Below are positions 40,902 to 42,349 of a DNA stretch of 42,349 bases, piece by piece. The DNA comes from Desulfuromonas sp. Its GTDB lineage: Bacteria; Desulfobacterota; Desulfuromonadia; Desulfuromonadales; Desulfuromonadaceae. The DNA is taken from contig PKUE01000137.1 of the NCBI GenBank assembly GCA_002869685.1, forward strand, positions 1-42,349. The letters run 5' to 3'. The position numbers and the translations under genes are program-made. How positions within the stretch are numbered: position 1 is the stretch's first letter; each line of letters begins with the position of its first letter. The notes beneath the pieces were generated by a model. The model was given only the letters and a program-made list of their open reading frames with translations, searched no databases and was not told the origin of the DNA.

Positions 40902-42349
40902 ATGAAGGTAAAACAATGGTTATCCTTTTTCGTAGTGCTCGGCAGTATTGTGCTGCTGGCGGCCTGCGGAAGCAATTCCGGTTCCGGTGGCGACCAGTCT
41001 GCCGGGACGTCTGATGGCGATCTCGGATCTGATCCCACCACCGGTACCAGTTATGTCGGTGCTGCCACCTGTATCGGCTGCCATGAGGATTTCAGCTGGA
41101 GCGCAGACGATGTCGCCGACTATCTGGCCGGAAAGCACGTCAACAACTATGCCGGACATTATGGTTATGACTACATGGTCGAAAACGGCTGTGACTCCTG
41201 TCATGACCCCATCGGTGACAGCCCGGACATGATGGCGCTGCTGGACAACCCTGATCTGGTGACCGTAGGCTGTGAGAACTGTCACGGTGCGGGTGGTGAG
41301 CACTACGGTGTTGGCCCGATCCCCATCGCCGAGCCCGGCATCACCGAGTGTGCTCAGTGCCATGATGAGCTGCCGGAAAGCCACCTCGAGCACCACCCTG
41401 AGGCAAACTTTATCGCAACCAACTATGTCGCCTCAAAACACTACACCGCGTCAGTGCGCAACGAAGCAGTCTGTTCCCGTTGCCACACCGACCTGGGCGG
41501 TCGCCTGTACAAAGACGTCACTACCAATGCCCAGCTGGAAGCCACGGTTTTCCCAGTTGACAGCGATGAAGCAATCCAGTGCCGCACCTGTCACAACCCG
41601 CACAATGCTGGCGGCCTGCTGTTTGAGGACGTAGAAGATCACGGTCATGTTGTTGCCAGCGGCGAATACGCCACTTGCACCAGCTGCCATATGCCTGCTG
41701 ATGCGGTTGTTGCCACCACCGGTGCCGATGCTGACGGCGATGGTGACCTGGATACCGACTGGACCACAACCGAAACCATGTATCACGAAACTGCATACTA
41801 CCGCATTATCACCGACACCCACTATGACGATCCGGCAACAACGGATGTCATTGAGGGCTATGTTGTTAAAAACCTCGACGAGCGCGCCTGCCGTGATTGC
41901 CATGATGTGCATGCCGTTGAAGAGATCCGTGCGGATGACGATTCATCCAGCTTCTCCAACACCATTAATGACCAGTGGGCCAAATCAGGCCATGCCGGTA
42001 CGATCGGTTCCATTAAGCTTGAAACCGCTGAATACTACGATGACACGTTGGACAAAGACCGCACCATTGAGCAAACCATTGCCATCAAAGAGGCTGGGGT
42101 TACTGAAACAGAAGGCGCAGCTTGGGTTCACTACGACTGGGATTCTGATAGCCGCCAGGGCTGCCAGATGTGCCATACCGCAACTGGTGCCAAGAACTAC
42201 CTGACCGACCCGAGCAGCTATGATGCCGCAAACAATGACTTCTCTCACTTGGATGGTTGGGAAGCAGGTGTCAGCTCTTCCGATCAGAACGAACTGCTCT
42301 ACTGCTGGGGCTGCCACAGCAACAACCAAGGCGAATTGCGTAATCCTGG
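40902..42349 (+). CDS. Multiheme lipoprotein cytochrome, cut by the window end
   Basis: The frame runs from the ATG at 40902 (AGGAGG seven bases upstream) to the right edge without a stop; 482 residues are visible. The lipoprotein signal ends LLAA-C with the cysteine at residue 22, followed by a Ser/Gly-rich linker. Ten CXXCH motifs are seen so far: CIGCH, CDSCH, CENCH, CAQCH, CSRCH, CRTCH, CTSCH, CRDCH, CQMCH and CWGCH. Between hemes 7 and 8 lies an acidic loop, DADGDGDLDTD, typical of calcium binding. The long low-heme stretches and surface lipid anchor fit the outer-surface terminal reductase of the conduit (OmcB-like role). Total length and heme number are unknown. Confidence 0.9.
   Translation, partial: MKVKQWLSFFVVLGSIVLLAACGSNSGSGGDQSAGTSDGDLGSDPTTGTSYVGAATCIGCHEDFSWSADDVADYLAGKHVNNYAGHYGYDYMVENGCDSCHDPIGDSPDMMALLDNPDLVTVGCENCHGAGGEHYGVGPIPIAEPGITECAQCHDELPESHLEHHPEANFIATNYVASKHYTASVRNEAVCSRCHTDLGGRLYKDVTTNAQLEATVFPVDSDEAIQCRTCHNPHNAGGLLFEDVEDHGHVVASGEYATCTSCHMPADAVVATTGADADGDGDLDTDWTTTETMYHETAYYRIITDTHYDDPATTDVIEGYVVKNLDERACRDCHDVHAVEEIRADDDSSSFSNTINDQWAKSGHAGTIGSIKLETAEYYDDTLDKDRTIEQTIAIKEAGVTETEGAAWVHYDWDSDSRQGCQMCHTATGAKNYLTDPSSYDAANNDFSHLDGWEAGVSSSDQNELLYCWGCHSNNQGELRNP

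Noticed and set aside
1-42349. CRISPR arrays, tRNA or rRNA genes, insertion sequences, prophage
   Set aside because: No regularly spaced direct repeats, no cloverleaf with a conserved T-arm, no transposase, integrase or phage structural protein seen in any frame.

Overview
The window reads as a chromosomal segment of an anaerobic, metal- or electrode-respiring member of the Desulfuromonadales (Desulfuromonas/Geobacter relatives). The main reason is the density of multiheme c-type cytochromes: nine heme motifs in one inner-membrane protein, seven in another, then 12-, 20-, 12-, 10- and at least 10-heme proteins. Quinone-linked cytochrome b partners, heme-bearing periplasmic sensors, a sigma-54 response regulator and class III (oxygen-sensitive) ribonucleotide reductase point the same way. 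I see no rRNA, tRNA, CRISPR array, insertion sequence or prophage.

Layout. 0-10.3 kb is mostly housekeeping: a LysR regulator, a small exported protein, a type II NADH dehydrogenase, the gatCAB amidotransferase operon, an unknown lipoprotein, and an nrdD/nrdG operon in which the glycyl-radical domain sits on a separate 46-residue ORF. 10.5-20.8 kb is the most interesting block. It holds a CbcBA-like pair (b-type plus 7-heme c-type cytochrome), a CbcL-like fusion (9-heme c-type plus cytochrome b), a sigma-54 response regulator, a histidine kinase with a heme-motif sensor domain, a second copy of that sensor domain with no kinase, and several small membrane proteins. Four copies of a 21-bp dyad, CTGTAT-N9-AT(A/G)CAG, lie in the intergenic spaces of this block. 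Two of them sit about 110-120 bp upstream of good -24/-12 (sigma-54) promoters. I propose a local regulon that switches inner-membrane quinol oxidases according to redox state.

20.8-31.6 kb is one long minus-strand operon read pepN, 5-oxoprolinase, diguanylate cyclase, engB, cbiET, PilZ protein, dus, with overlapping or closely spaced genes. 31.7-34.0 kb holds a membrane protein and metY. 34.4-38.5 kb is an operon of three exported cytochromes built from a repeated four-heme unit (3, 5 and 3 units), followed by a membrane-anchored Sel1-repeat protein. 38.8 kb to the right edge is a porin-cytochrome conduit: a beta-barrel, a 10-heme periplasmic cytochrome and a multiheme lipoprotein cut by the window end. 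Its promoter carries a TetR-type palindrome.

How they fit together: NADH dehydrogenase 2 reduces quinone. CbcL and CbcBA would take electrons from quinol into the periplasm at different potentials. The 12- and 20-heme proteins could carry them across the periplasm. The porin conduit would pass them to the outside. The names CbcL, CbcA, CbcB and BccR rest on domain architecture, heme count and gene neighbourhood recalled from Geobacter sulfurreducens, not on an alignment.
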